Assembly: GCA_903911985.1 (NCBI GenBank)
Contig: CAIWFP010000077.1
Span: forward strand, 1 to 19,888
Direction: 5' to 3'
Length of the DNA: 19,888 bases
From: an uncultured Sphingomonadales bacterium
Lineage (GTDB): Bacteria > Pseudomonadota > Alphaproteobacteria > Sphingomonadales > Sphingomonadaceae
A program made the position numbers and the translations under genes. This document shows positions 1 to 7,956 of this stretch, piece after piece (position 1 is the first letter of the stretch; every line of letters begins with the position of its first letter). The notes under the pieces are model-generated. The model was given only the letters and a program-made list of their open reading frames with translations. It did no database searches and was not told where the DNA came from.

Positions 1-59
1 CGAGGCCCGCCCTCCGCTAATTTACGCCGCGATCTGTGCCGAATGTTCTGACGACGGAC

Positions 60-90
60 AAGAAAAGGGCCAGGGTAATTCCCTGGCCCT
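60..90 (-). terminator. Rho-independent terminator after locus A
   Basis: On the minus strand, about 25 bases past the receptor stop codon at 115-117, a perfect 10-bp stem (AGGGCCAGGG pairing with CCCTGGCCCT, positions 66-75 and 81-90) encloses a 5-base AATTA loop. It is followed directly by TTTTCTTG. A GC-rich stem plus a T-run is the classical intrinsic terminator. It marks the end of the four-gene minus-strand operon. Confidence 0.9.
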
Positions 91-114
91 CCGGTATTGC
101 CATTTTCAAAGCGT

Positions 115-2486
115 TTAGAAGCGAATTTTGAGTTGAGCCTCGTAGCTGGCCGGAGCCTGGTACAGGTAGGTCGTCGTGGCGCCGGGCGCGCCCGACTGCG
201 CGGTGACCGGACGGCTGTTCAGCGGATTGTTCACGGTGATCCCGGCGGTGATGTGGCCAAATGTGGCGCTGCCCGAGAATACGCCATAGCTGTAGGGGTG
301 AAGGCCAACGGTATTGGCACCATCAACCCACTGGAACCCGGTGAACTTGTGCAGATAGCTCAGCTTGTAGCGACCCTTGCTATACACGGCACCCAGCATT
401 GCCGTATAGTTTGGTGCCATCGTCAGCGAGGTGTGGGTGGACTGATCCCTGGATTGCATCAACGTGGCGTTGGCAATCACGGTCAGGCCGGGGATCACCA
501 CATAGCTGGCCTGTGCCTCGATGCCGATATACAGCGCCGGATCCAGGTTGACCTTGACGTTGCCGGGGTTGGCGGGATCAACCGAGGTCGAGCTGCTCGC
601 CTCGATATAATAGGCATCGGCGTCGATGTTCAGACGGTCGCCAGCATAGACCACACCCGCCTGGTAGTTGGTGGTTTTCGTCGGAACACCGGCAAACGGC
701 ACGTTAGGATCGGAGGTGCCCTTCAATTCAAAACTGCCGCCCAGCGTGGGTACGATGAAGCCCTTGGCGAACTGGCCATAGACCGAAAGATTTGGCTGGA
801 TGAGCAGGTTTGCCGTGAAATAAGGCAGGAATGGCTTGTAGCTTTGCTTGGTATCCAGACCCAGGCGAACTTTCTGCGCGGCGATAGGCGTGTTGATCTT
901 GCGGGTGAAGTCCATGACCTTGGCACCCGGCGTAATCGTCAACCTGTCGTCGAGCAGCTTGAACTCAAACTCGCCGAAGCCCTCGATCTGTTCCCAGCTC
1001 GTGTGCTCGTCATAGTTGATGTAGGCGGGCACATAATTGCCGTTCAGCATCTTGTTTTGCGTGGTGTCGACCTGGTTATAGTTCCAGTAATTGCCATCGT
1101 TCATGATGGAAAAGTCGAAGGTGTAGTTGCTGATACCGCCGGCCGCGGCCGCAGCGGTGAAGTCATAATCATAACGATAGCGATGCGACTGCGAGTGCTC
1201 GTACCAGGTGCCGACCTTGGCTGTGCCGATGGAGGTCTTGAGGTCAATCTGCAGGATGTCGCCCCAGTTGCGATACTGGTTGACCTTGGTGTAGCCGGCA
1301 ACGTCGGGAATGCCGCCCGTCTTCACCACGGTGCTGCCGCCACCGCCGCCCTTGCCGGGCGCGTTATAGGCCAGAACCGAGGTTGCGTAGGAATTGCTGC
1401 AATCACCGGCAACGCTCGAGGGCAGGCCAATCTGGCACAGCAGCGTGGTCGAATCCTCGGCTGACACCGTGAAGTTCTTGTAGAAGTAGGTGTAGAGCTT
1501 GTTGTCGATGGTGAGGTTGCTCGTCGGCTTCCACTGGAAGCGGGCGATTTCCATGTCGGTGGTCTTGTTCTGCCAGTTGAACTGGCTTTGCGCGTTGGCA
1601 TAGAAGCCGGGATTGGCTTTGCTTGTTGCGCCAAACTGCTTGCCATAAAGTGTGGTCTGATCGAGCGTTGAGCCGCCCGCCGCGTCGGACTGGTTGAACA
1701 GGCTCTGGTTATAGTTGGCCAGAATGCTGAACTGGGCATTCGAGCCGATTGGCTTTTCAATCTTCACATAGCCATTGCCCCACCAGCCCGGCTGGTTGGA
1801 GAGCGCGCCGTTGGTCTTCTTGTATTCGCCCACGGCGATGATCTTCAGATCGCCCAGCTTTTCCATATTGCCCGAATTGACGGTCAGGCGGCCCAGCATG
1901 GTGTTGAAGCTGCCATAGACGCCCTCGCCCTCGATGAAGAACTTGTCGGTCGCCTCGCGCGAGATGAGGTGGATGTTGCCGCCGTAGCTGGCCTGCCCCT
2001 GATCGGTGGCGCTGCCCGGGCCGCGATCGACGATGATGCGCTCGTAGGTGCCATTGGGGAAATAGGAGGTCGAGTGGTGGGTGGGATCGTTCGAGTCGTT
2101 GAACGGAATGCCGTCATAAGTGATGTTATACTGGCCATCGATAAAGCCGCGCATGTTGAATTTGGTATCGCCAAGGCCAACGCCGTTACCAGAGCTGGGC
2201 ACCAACGAGACGCCCGGGGTAAACATAATCGCCTGCGTGTAATCGGCGGTGGGCGCGATGCTGTTCTCGATGATCGAGCGGCTGATGATGGCCTGCGGCT
2301 CGAAGGTGTGAATCGAGGCGGTGATCGGCGTTGCCTTGTTTACGTTGGTGGCAGTGACGATGATGTCATCGCTGTTGGTGATCTGGGGCGCATCGGCAGC
2401 TACGCGGCAAAGGCTGGCATCGCTAGCAGTGCAACGCTGCTGGCACCGGCCAGCAACATGGTGCGAGAATATGTGACGAGGTTCAT
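115..2486 (-). CDS. TonB-dependent outer-membrane receptor with apparent frameshift at signal peptide end
   Basis: Outer-membrane active-transport receptor energised by TonB-ExbBD; the substrate is not identifiable from sequence. The long frame shows a TonB-box-like SDDIIVTATN, a plug with FNMRGF and GGNIHLISRE, a barrel of about 600 residues and a C-terminus in KIRF with terminal aromatic residue, as expected for a beta-barrel. The chosen start is ATG at 2486, preceded by AGGGAA. From there the frame encodes a good signal peptide (MNLVTYSRTMLLAG, hydrophobic core, MPAFAA) but meets TAG at 2402-2400. The mature receptor continues in another frame, so one base added after GCCGCG would join them. 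The open frame back to 2586 merely extends into the phosphatase gene and has no signal peptide. It is last in the operon, 53 bases after the acid phosphatase. Either a sequencing error or a genuine frameshift mutation is possible. One cysteine pair sits in a probable surface loop. Confidence 0.85.
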
Positions 2487-2539
2487 CGGTAGTTTCCCTG
2501 TTCGAAGATAGTTTGATTGGAATGGCTGATGGCTGGCGA

Positions 2540-3277
2540 TCAGTGGCTGGCGAGCTCGGCGCGAGCAGCGGCGATGTGATTGGCAAGGCGTGGGTCAGTC
2601 AGAAGTCGCTCCGCGACCACTGAGCCCAGCACGTGGCTTGCTTCGGTGTCGGAAGGGAAATGCGCGCCGCACAGCTCGCGGCTGCGCGCATAATCCTGCG
2701 CGCGGGCGAGAATGACATGCGCCATTTCGGGCATCAGCCGCGCCAGCACCCAGCCAACCGAATAGCCCAGAATCGCGTGCCCGCTGGGATAGCTGCGCTG
2801 CGCCTTTGAGCGATCCACCGGCACACAGGTGGGCAGGGCTTCATCGATGCCATAGGGACGTTCGCGCCCAAAGGCGTCCTTGGCTATGCCCGCCACTGCC
2901 TCGGCCTCGTCCTGCACGCTGACTAGCAGCGACCATGTCTGCGGCAGTTTGGTGAGATCGCGGCCCAGGGCATCATTGAAGATCGAGGGATCTTCGTGCT
3001 CGTCGTCCCACTTCGCCTGTGCCAGCCGATCGCCAGGCGCGTGGGCGATCATCGCGTGAACGGTGGCCAGCTCCTCTGCTTCCTCCACGGAACCGCGCAC
3101 CGGCGGAAACGCCAAAACGCGCTGAGGCAAAAAATCGGAGGCGGTTAGGTAATGTAATGTTGGCTTTTCCGCTGGCATGGGCAGGCTGGAGACCATCGCG
3201 ACCGGGGCCGGCGCCTGTGCAAGCGCCGGAACGGCGGACACACCCAGCAGCAGGCTCAAAATCATAGAATACTTCAT
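2540..3277 (-). CDS. Periplasmic class A nonspecific acid phosphatase (PAP2 superfamily)
   Basis: Predicted secreted acid phosphatase that releases phosphate from organic phosphomonoesters in the periplasm. From the ATG at 3277 the product is 245 residues with a signal peptide (MKYSMILSLLLGVSAVPALA, cleavage near residue 20). The three-part PAP2/class A signature is complete: K133-x6-R140-P141, then SYPSGH at 162-167 with catalytic H167, then SR-x5-H-x3-D with S199, R200, H206 and D210. Length fits the class A (PhoC/PhoN-like) family. An upstream ATG at 3322 is possible, but the downstream one has AAAGGTG just before it and places the signal peptide correctly. It lies between a beta-propeller gene (75 bases upstream) and a TonB receptor (53 bases downstream), suggesting that dephosphorylation is coupled to nutrient import. 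The exact substrate is unknown. Confidence 0.92.
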   Translation of the reverse strand: MKYSMILSLLLGVSAVPALAQAPAPVAMVSSLPMPAEKPTLHYLTASDFLPQRVLAFPPVRGSVEEAEELATVHAMIAHAPGDRLAQAKWDDEHEDPSIFNDALGRDLTKLPQTWSLLVSVQDEAEAVAGIAKDAFGRERPYGIDEALPTCVPVDRSKAQRSYPSGHAILGYSVGWVLARLMPEMAHVILARAQDYARSRELCGAHFPSDTEASHVLGSVVAERLLTDPRLANHIAAARAELASH

Positions 3278-3352
3278 GGCGTTCACCTTTCCCGGAAGCA
3301 GCAGCCAGAGTGCGTCACGCACCTTGGGTTTGAGTGGCGGAACCCCAGCGCT

Positions 3353-4369
3353 CTATTCCGCTGGCGCCATAACCAGCAGGTGGAAACTTCCCGGAACCAT
3401 GGGGGGGCGCTCGCTGCCGGTGGCGGCCTGAAAGCGGGCGGCGGGCAGGAACAGCCTGCCGGTTAAAGGATCCAGTGCGGCGGTGCGGGCACTCGGTTCT
3501 GTCTTTACGTCTGTCTGAACCAGCGCGTGCCGGCCCTCCAGCCGGATGATGGAAAGCGTACCGCTACGCCCACAGGGCACGAGAAACCGGCTTTTCGCCG
3601 CTTGCCAGATCACCGTATCCGGGCCGAGGCCGATAGGCAGAAGCGCAACCATCCGCTTCGCCGCGATGTCGACAAGTGCTGCGACACCATTGGCGCAACT
3701 GCTGAGCGCGATCCCTTGTTCGGGCGCATAGGCCAAACCGGTGGGCGCCTTGCAGCCGGCCAAGGCGATCGCGCCGGCCGGTTTGCCAGAGGCAAGGTCG
3801 ACCAATTCGATCTCGTTTTGCTGCTCGTTGTTAACGGCCAGCAGATTCTGGCTAATCAGGATGGGCACTTCCAGCCCGGGCTTCAACGTTATGCGACCCG
3901 TCTCAACACCGCGCGTTAGGTCGAGGATCGAAATGGCGCCCGAATCCCCACCCATCACATAGGCGGTGTGGCCATCAGCCGAGAGGATCATGGCGTCCGG
4001 GTCTGCGGCTACCGCAATTTTTGTCAGTTCGGCACCGCTGGTTTCATCCAGGATCCGCACGCTGTCATCATGCCCGCTGCTCACCAGCACAGTGGCGCTG
4101 TTGGGGATGGCCAGCAAGCCATGCGCGCCAGCCAGCTTGCCAATGGCCCGCACCTCGCCGCCAGCGGACGGATCAACCACCAGCACGTCCTGACCGTGGG
4201 CTACCAGCACACGCTGATGGGGCCCATCCCAACTGGCAAAATCCCACCGGCCGTCTGGCGCGGAGATGGATTTCTCCACATGGAAAGATGGAGCCGCAGG
4301 CGCGGCGTTGGCGCCATTCGCCCCCAACGCCACCAGCGCGATCCCAAGATACCGGGTCAGGCGATGCAT
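3353..4369 (-). CDS. Secreted YncE-family beta-propeller protein
   Basis: A 338-residue protein with a signal peptide (hydrophobic stretch at residues 7-22, ending GANA). Repeated propeller-blade units of the type 'VLVVDPSAGGEVRAIGKL', 'VRILDETSGAELTKI', 'ISILDLTRGVETGRI' and 'IELVDLASGKPAGAI' each look like one YncE/seven-bladed propeller blade. Such proteins are usually periplasmic binding or scaffold proteins; no catalytic motif is visible. AAAGGAA lies 8 bases before the ATG at 4369. It follows the upstream TonB receptor stop by 29 bases and precedes the acid phosphatase, so co-transcription is likely. A role in handling the receptor's ligand or partnering the phosphatase is inference only. 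Confidence 0.85.
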   Translation of the reverse strand: MHRLTRYLGIALVALGANGANAAPAAPSFHVEKSISAPDGRWDFASWDGPHQRVLVAHGQDVLVVDPSAGGEVRAIGKLAGAHGLLAIPNSATVLVSSGHDDSVRILDETSGAELTKIAVAADPDAMILSADGHTAYVMGGDSGAISILDLTRGVETGRITLKPGLEVPILISQNLLAVNNEQQNEIELVDLASGKPAGAIALAGCKAPTGLAYAPEQGIALSSCANGVAALVDIAAKRMVALLPIGLGPDTVIWQAAKSRFLVPCGRSGTLSIIRLEGRHALVQTDVKTEPSARTAALDPLTGRLFLPAARFQAATGSERPPMVPGSFHLLVMAPAE

Positions 4370-4398
4370 GGTGATTATTCCTTTGGCTCTGGCCGCGA

Positions 4399-6993
4399 TT
4401 ACAGCTTGACCTTCACGCCAGCTTCGAAAGTCTGTCCATAGAATTCGCGCTGGATCGGACGGTTGCTGGTGCCCTCGTAGAAGCGCAGCGGCGCATTGCT
4501 CAGGTTTTTCACCGAGGCGTAGAACTTCACATTGTGAGTGAAATCATAGCTGCCCGAAACGTCAAACGTCACCCGCTTGTCCTGATAAATGTCGCTGGCG
4601 ATGGTCGCGTAATCGAATGTGTGGGGCGAGCCGCCAATGCCGAACAAGGACTTCGATTCATACTGCATGGCGAGGCGCAGGTTGATCGGGCCCTTCTCGT
4701 AGAACACAGCGGCATTGCCGGTATATTCGAAGGTACCCGGTAGCGGCTGGCTAGCCAGCCCATCATGCAGAGCCACCGAGGAATCGACATAGGCCATGTT
4801 GGCATCAATGCCCAAGCCATCGAAGGGCTGCGGCAGCTTGGTGAACTTGTTCACATAAGCCAGTTCGACGCCGCGCGCATGGGCGCCCGAGACATTGGCG
4901 AAGGATTGCCAGAGGAACGGGCTGTTTGAACCGCTGAGCGGATAGGGCGCATGGAACGTGCTGGAGACGATGTAGTTGCGCATCTCCTTGTCAAACAGGC
5001 CGACCGAGATAACCCCGGCACCCGGCAGGTAATATTCCAGGCTGAGATCGAAGTTGTTGCTGGTGGTCGGCTTCAGGTAGGGATTGCCGGTGGTCACCAC
5101 CTGCCCGCCGAGATCCACCGAGCCGCTCTGGATGGTCTGCAGGAAGCCGGGGCGGGCAATGCCGGTGGACCATGTGCCGCGCGCGATCAGCTTCGGCGTT
5201 ACCTCATAGCGCAATTGCACCGTGGGAAAGGCATTGGTGTAGCTGCTGGCGATGGTCTGATAGCTGTCATTGACGAAGCCGCCATAGCTGGCCTTGGTGT
5301 GTTCGATGCGCAAACCAACCAAGGCGTGCAGCTTGCCCACCGTTGCCTGATATTGGGCAAAGCCGGCAACGATGTCTTCGTGGTCGTTGAACAGCGTATC
5401 AGCCTGACCCAGCGGGCCGACGGCCAGTTGCGAGCCAAAGGCGGCGGAGATGGCGTCGCCATTGGCGGAGTAACCGATGTTGTACAGGCCGTCATAGTAG
5501 TTTGTGTAAGGGCCGTGACCGAGGAAATCGGTCAACGGCTGACCCGAACCGTGCACAGTGGCTGATGAAGCCTTCAACGCGGATTTCTGACGGTAGCGCA
5601 GCTTGGCGCCGACCGTGAAGCTGTCATCGGCGACCAATCCGACCGGAACCGTCAGCTTGGCCTGATAGCTATATTCCTGATCCTTGTCGTATTCCGCCGA
5701 ATTGCCGATCTTCTTGAGGATGAAATTGGCAGGATCGGCCAGATTGACGCCAGAAGCGTTGAGCACCGGGAAATTCGGGTTGGTGATATTGTCATAGGTG
5801 GCGCTGAAGCCCGGCGCGACGTTGGCGCCATCGCCGGGGCCCGAGAAGGTTGTATTGATGTCATAGGGCTTGTCGTAGGTGGCGCGCACATAAGAGGCCA
5901 GCCATTCCAGCTTGACCTTGCCAAGCTGATGGTCGCCGCCAAGCTGGGCGATCAGGTTGCGGTGCGTTTCATATTCATCGCGCAGCGTGTTCACCGCCGA
6001 GGCGCCGGTCACGGCAAAGCCCTTGGCGTTTGCCGGGTCGACGGCGATGGTTCCTTGCGAACCATCCAGCCCGTCGATCTCCAGCCGCTGGCGGCGGACA
6101 TGCTCATGATAGCCAGCCAGCGAAAAGCGCGTGTAAATGCGGTTGTCGTCGTTGGGGGTAATGTCGATTTCAGTCGAATAACCAAAGCGGCGGCGATTGT
6201 ATTGATAGCGGCGCAGTTCCAGCGCGCTAAAGGCCTTGTCCTCGGTATTCACATTGCCAACCAGCCCTGGCGTGTCGGCATAGCCCGCCTCGATGTCATC
6301 AAAGCCACGCGCATCATTGTGCTGAAACTGGGTTACCACAATGTGGACCAGCTTGCCGCCATGGCCATTGTCGCCAAAGCCGCCGCCGATCACGGCCTCC
6401 TCGTTGAAGATCGAGGTCTTGCGCTCTGGCTCATAGCCTTCGCCCAGTGTGCCTTCGAAGAACAGCCTGTCATGGCTAATGGCCGAGCGCGGGGTCAATT
6501 CGATGCTGCCGCCAATACCCTCGGCATCATGGTCTGGCAGGCCGGTCTTGGTGACCACTAGACGGTCGATGGCACCGACCGGCACCGTGTCAAATTCCAC
6601 CGCGCGCCCAGCGGCATTGAAATAGGTGCCGCCGGCCTGCGTGTTCAGCAGCGAGGCTCCGCCGAAAGTGGCGCCGTTGAGGTTGCCGTCCAGCCCGCGG
6701 ATGTTGACGAAGCGCCCCTCGGCGGTGTCGATTGAAAGAGCCACGCCCGAAATGCGGCCAAGCGCTTCAGCGGCGTTGACATCGGGATATTTCGCCATGG
6801 CTTCGGCAGCCTGAATGTTCACCAGATTGATCGCCGCCGCCTGCTCGGAGCGCGCGGTCTTTTCGAGACGCGCCGTTACGATGATGTCCGGAGTGTTTGC
6901 ATCGGCGGCGTCTGCCGCCAGGGCGGGAGCTGCGCTGGCGGCCAGCATGGCCAGTGCCGAAACGGAAACCAGCTTAAGCTTGATGATGCGCAT
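4399..6993 (-). CDS. TonB-dependent receptor, Xanthomonas/Caulobacter type
   Basis: An 864-residue outer-membrane receptor. The signal peptide spans residues 1-26 (core VSVSALAMLAASAAPALA), the TonB box is PDIIVTARLE near 35-44, and the plug contains RFVNIRGLDGNLNGATFGG (94-112) and the 'DHDAEGIGGSIELTPRS' segment (154-170) typical of the TIGR01782 subfamily. The barrel contains the characteristic 'TGNPYLKPTTSNNFDLSLEYY' region (first 20 or so residues of the last third) and ends in GVKVKL. It has no cysteines. AGGGGG precedes the start ATG by about 5 bases. It is first in the operon with the propeller, acid phosphatase and second receptor. Family members import varied substrates (sugars, organophosphates, chelates). 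The phosphatase neighbour suggests a phosphate-bearing ligand, but this is inference. Confidence 0.93.
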   Translation of the reverse strand: MRIIKLKLVSVSALAMLAASAAPALAADAADANTPDIIVTARLEKTARSEQAAAINLVNIQAAEAMAKYPDVNAAEALGRISGVALSIDTAEGRFVNIRGLDGNLNGATFGGASLLNTQAGGTYFNAAGRAVEFDTVPVGAIDRLVVTKTGLPDHDAEGIGGSIELTPRSAISHDRLFFEGTLGEGYEPERKTSIFNEEAVIGGGFGDNGHGGKLVHIVVTQFQHNDARGFDDIEAGYADTPGLVGNVNTEDKAFSALELRRYQYNRRRFGYSTEIDITPNDDNRIYTRFSLAGYHEHVRRQRLEIDGLDGSQGTIAVDPANAKGFAVTGASAVNTLRDEYETHRNLIAQLGGDHQLGKVKLEWLASYVRATYDKPYDINTTFSGPGDGANVAPGFSATYDNITNPNFPVLNASGVNLADPANFILKKIGNSAEYDKDQEYSYQAKLTVPVGLVADDSFTVGAKLRYRQKSALKASSATVHGSGQPLTDFLGHGPYTNYYDGLYNIGYSANGDAISAAFGSQLAVGPLGQADTLFNDHEDIVAGFAQYQATVGKLHALVGLRIEHTKASYGGFVNDSYQTIASSYTNAFPTVQLRYEVTPKLIARGTWSTGIARPGFLQTIQSGSVDLGGQVVTTGNPYLKPTTSNNFDLSLEYYLPGAGVISVGLFDKEMRNYIVSSTFHAPYPLSGSNSPFLWQSFANVSGAHARGVELAYVNKFTKLPQPFDGLGIDANMAYVDSSVALHDGLASQPLPGTFEYTGNAAVFYEKGPINLRLAMQYESKSLFGIGGSPHTFDYATIASDIYQDKRVTFDVSGSYDFTHNVKFYASVKNLSNAPLRFYEGTSNRPIQREFYGQTFEAGVKVKL

Positions 6994-7008
6994 AAGACCC
7001 CCTGTTGG

Positions 7009-7049
7009 GCCGCCTCCCGAAAGGCGGCAACACAGCCCTCACAGGGCTG
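7009..7049 (-). promoter_or_regulatory. Tandem hairpins in the 5' leader of the locus A receptor
   Basis: Two perfect 7-bp stems lie side by side upstream of the ATG at 6993. One is GCCGCCT/AGGCGGC (7009-7015 with 7022-7028, 6-base loop). The other is CAGCCCT/AGGGCTG (7033-7039 with 7043-7049, 3-base loop). Neither is followed by a T-run on the minus strand. They may act as leader structures that affect message stability or translation; that role is inferred. Confidence 0.45.
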
Positions 7050-7073
7050 ACGTGGGGCAAGTACCTCGCCTGA

Positions 7074-7091
7074 GTGTCAATTCCGTGACAA
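7074..7091 (-). promoter_or_regulatory. Pho-box-like direct repeat / TGTCA inverted repeat upstream of locus A
   Basis: The minus strand reads TTGTCAC GGAA TTGACAC, two 7-mers separated by 4 bases. This is the spacing of a PhoB Pho box (consensus CTGTCAT repeated every 11 bases), with one mismatch in the core of the second repeat. The same bases form an inverted repeat TGTCA-N6-TGACA, so another dimeric regulator is equally possible. TTGACA here could also be a -35 element. It lies about 80 bases before the receptor start. Confidence 0.4.
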
Positions 7092-7395
7092 CCCGAAGCT
7101 ATATTTGGGGTTTGTTTGTTCAGCGCTAATATTTGCAGATCGTTTTGGGGTAGCCGGCGGCGGCAGTCATATCCGAACACTTAGCCACAGCTCAGGGCGT
7201 AGCCATTGTGCGGCAACCTCGCCCCATCTGACGGCCTGGTTCAATGGGTGCAATGCCGATTGATCTGCTCCCTTCTGAGTGGTCCAGAATCTTTGTGATT
7301 TTGGATCATGAAGCCGTTTGGAAATGGGCACGATGCGCAAGGCCAAGGAGGTCATCAGCACGCTAAGTGATGCGGCAATGGTGTGAGCGCAAGGA

Positions 7396-7956
7396 TTATA
7401 GCTGCGATTTTCCATGTATCTGCAGCAACCCGCGCAGCAGCGGCAGGTAATCGGCAAAGCAGGTTTGTGGTTCGTCGAGGGCCTTGCCGGTGTCATCGAG
7501 ATAGCGCAGCGCCACTGCCGCTGCAAAACTCTCCAGCCGCTCGAAATCGGCGCATTCCGCATGCGTGAACGGCCCGCCCTGCTCGGCAAGCGTGTCGCGC
7601 GAGCAATCAGACAGGCGATCACCATAGCCAGACCTTGCCGCCACCAGATAGCGCTTGGCGGCCACATGCTGTCGCACAGGCTCGGCCACGGGTGCGCCAA
7701 ACAGCGGCAACAGCAGATCGACGGCAGCCTGTTCGTGACCATCCGCCCCCGCCGCCATGCCCCAGCCGATATCGTGGAGCAGCGCGGCGGCGACCAGCGC
7801 ATCACCCAGCCCCTGCGCCGCGGCCAATTCGGCGCATTGCAGCATATGGGCGCGGATGGAGATGTCCTCGCCATAGGTCTCGCCCATCGCCGCACTATCG
7901 AACAGGGCGTGCAAAGCATCCAGCGCGCCGTCCATGCCGGGTCTGCCACTGGTCAT
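7396..7956 (-). CDS. PhnZ-like HD-domain oxygenase of phosphonate catabolism
   Basis: A 186-residue HD-domain protein of the phosphonate-operon type (TIGR03276 / PhnZ-TmpB group). Characterised members use a mixed-valent di-iron centre and O2 to cleave the C-P bond of alpha-hydroxylated phosphonates. Visible candidate residues are H37, H61-D62 (LLHDIG), H74, H97, K101 (HVAAKRYL), S119 in the SRDTLAEQGGP segment (119-129) and D154. E30 and Y28 lie where the substrate lid residues of PhnZ occur. The H37-H61, H97-K101, H97-S119 and H97-D154 spacings match my recollection of PhnZ. Its ATG overlaps the carrier stop by 4 bases, and GGAGG sits 5 bases upstream, so it is translationally coupled. The hydroxylase partner (PhnY/TmpA) is absent from the window, leaving the true substrate open. 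Confidence 0.87.
   Translation of the reverse strand: MTSGRPGMDGALDALHALFDSAAMGETYGEDISIRAHMLQCAELAAAQGLGDALVAAALLHDIGWGMAAGADGHEQAAVDLLLPLFGAPVAEPVRQHVAAKRYLVAARSGYGDRLSDCSRDTLAEQGGPFTHAECADFERLESFAAAVALRYLDDTGKALDEPQTCFADYLPLLRGLLQIHGKSQL

Larger units (their letters stand above)
6994..7395. other. 402-bp region without a recognised gene (promoter/leader of locus A plus unexplained DNA)
   Basis: Bases 6994-7160 look like the promoter and leader of the receptor operon: two hairpins and a TGTCA-type dyad, described separately. Bases 7167-7395 remain open on the minus strand in a frame that shadows the HD gene, but no family, start or ribosome site was recognised there. No terminator hairpin with a T-run was seen just after the HD gene stop at 7396. 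Confidence 0.5.

Noticed and set aside
97..1464. 455-codon plus-strand frame opposite the first TonB receptor
   Set aside because: Low-complexity Val/Gly/Ala/Asp-rich translation with no family resemblance. The minus-strand receptor barrel explains the region.
2487..2586. Upstream start at 2586 for the first receptor
   Set aside because: It lies inside the phosphatase coding region and gives no signal peptide. The ATG at 2486 with a proper signal peptide plus a one-base frameshift explains the data better.
7167..7949. 260-codon minus-strand frame overlapping the HD gene
   Set aside because: Arg/Trp/Ser-rich out-of-frame translation. The HD frame has the ligands, the ribosome site and the ATGA coupling.
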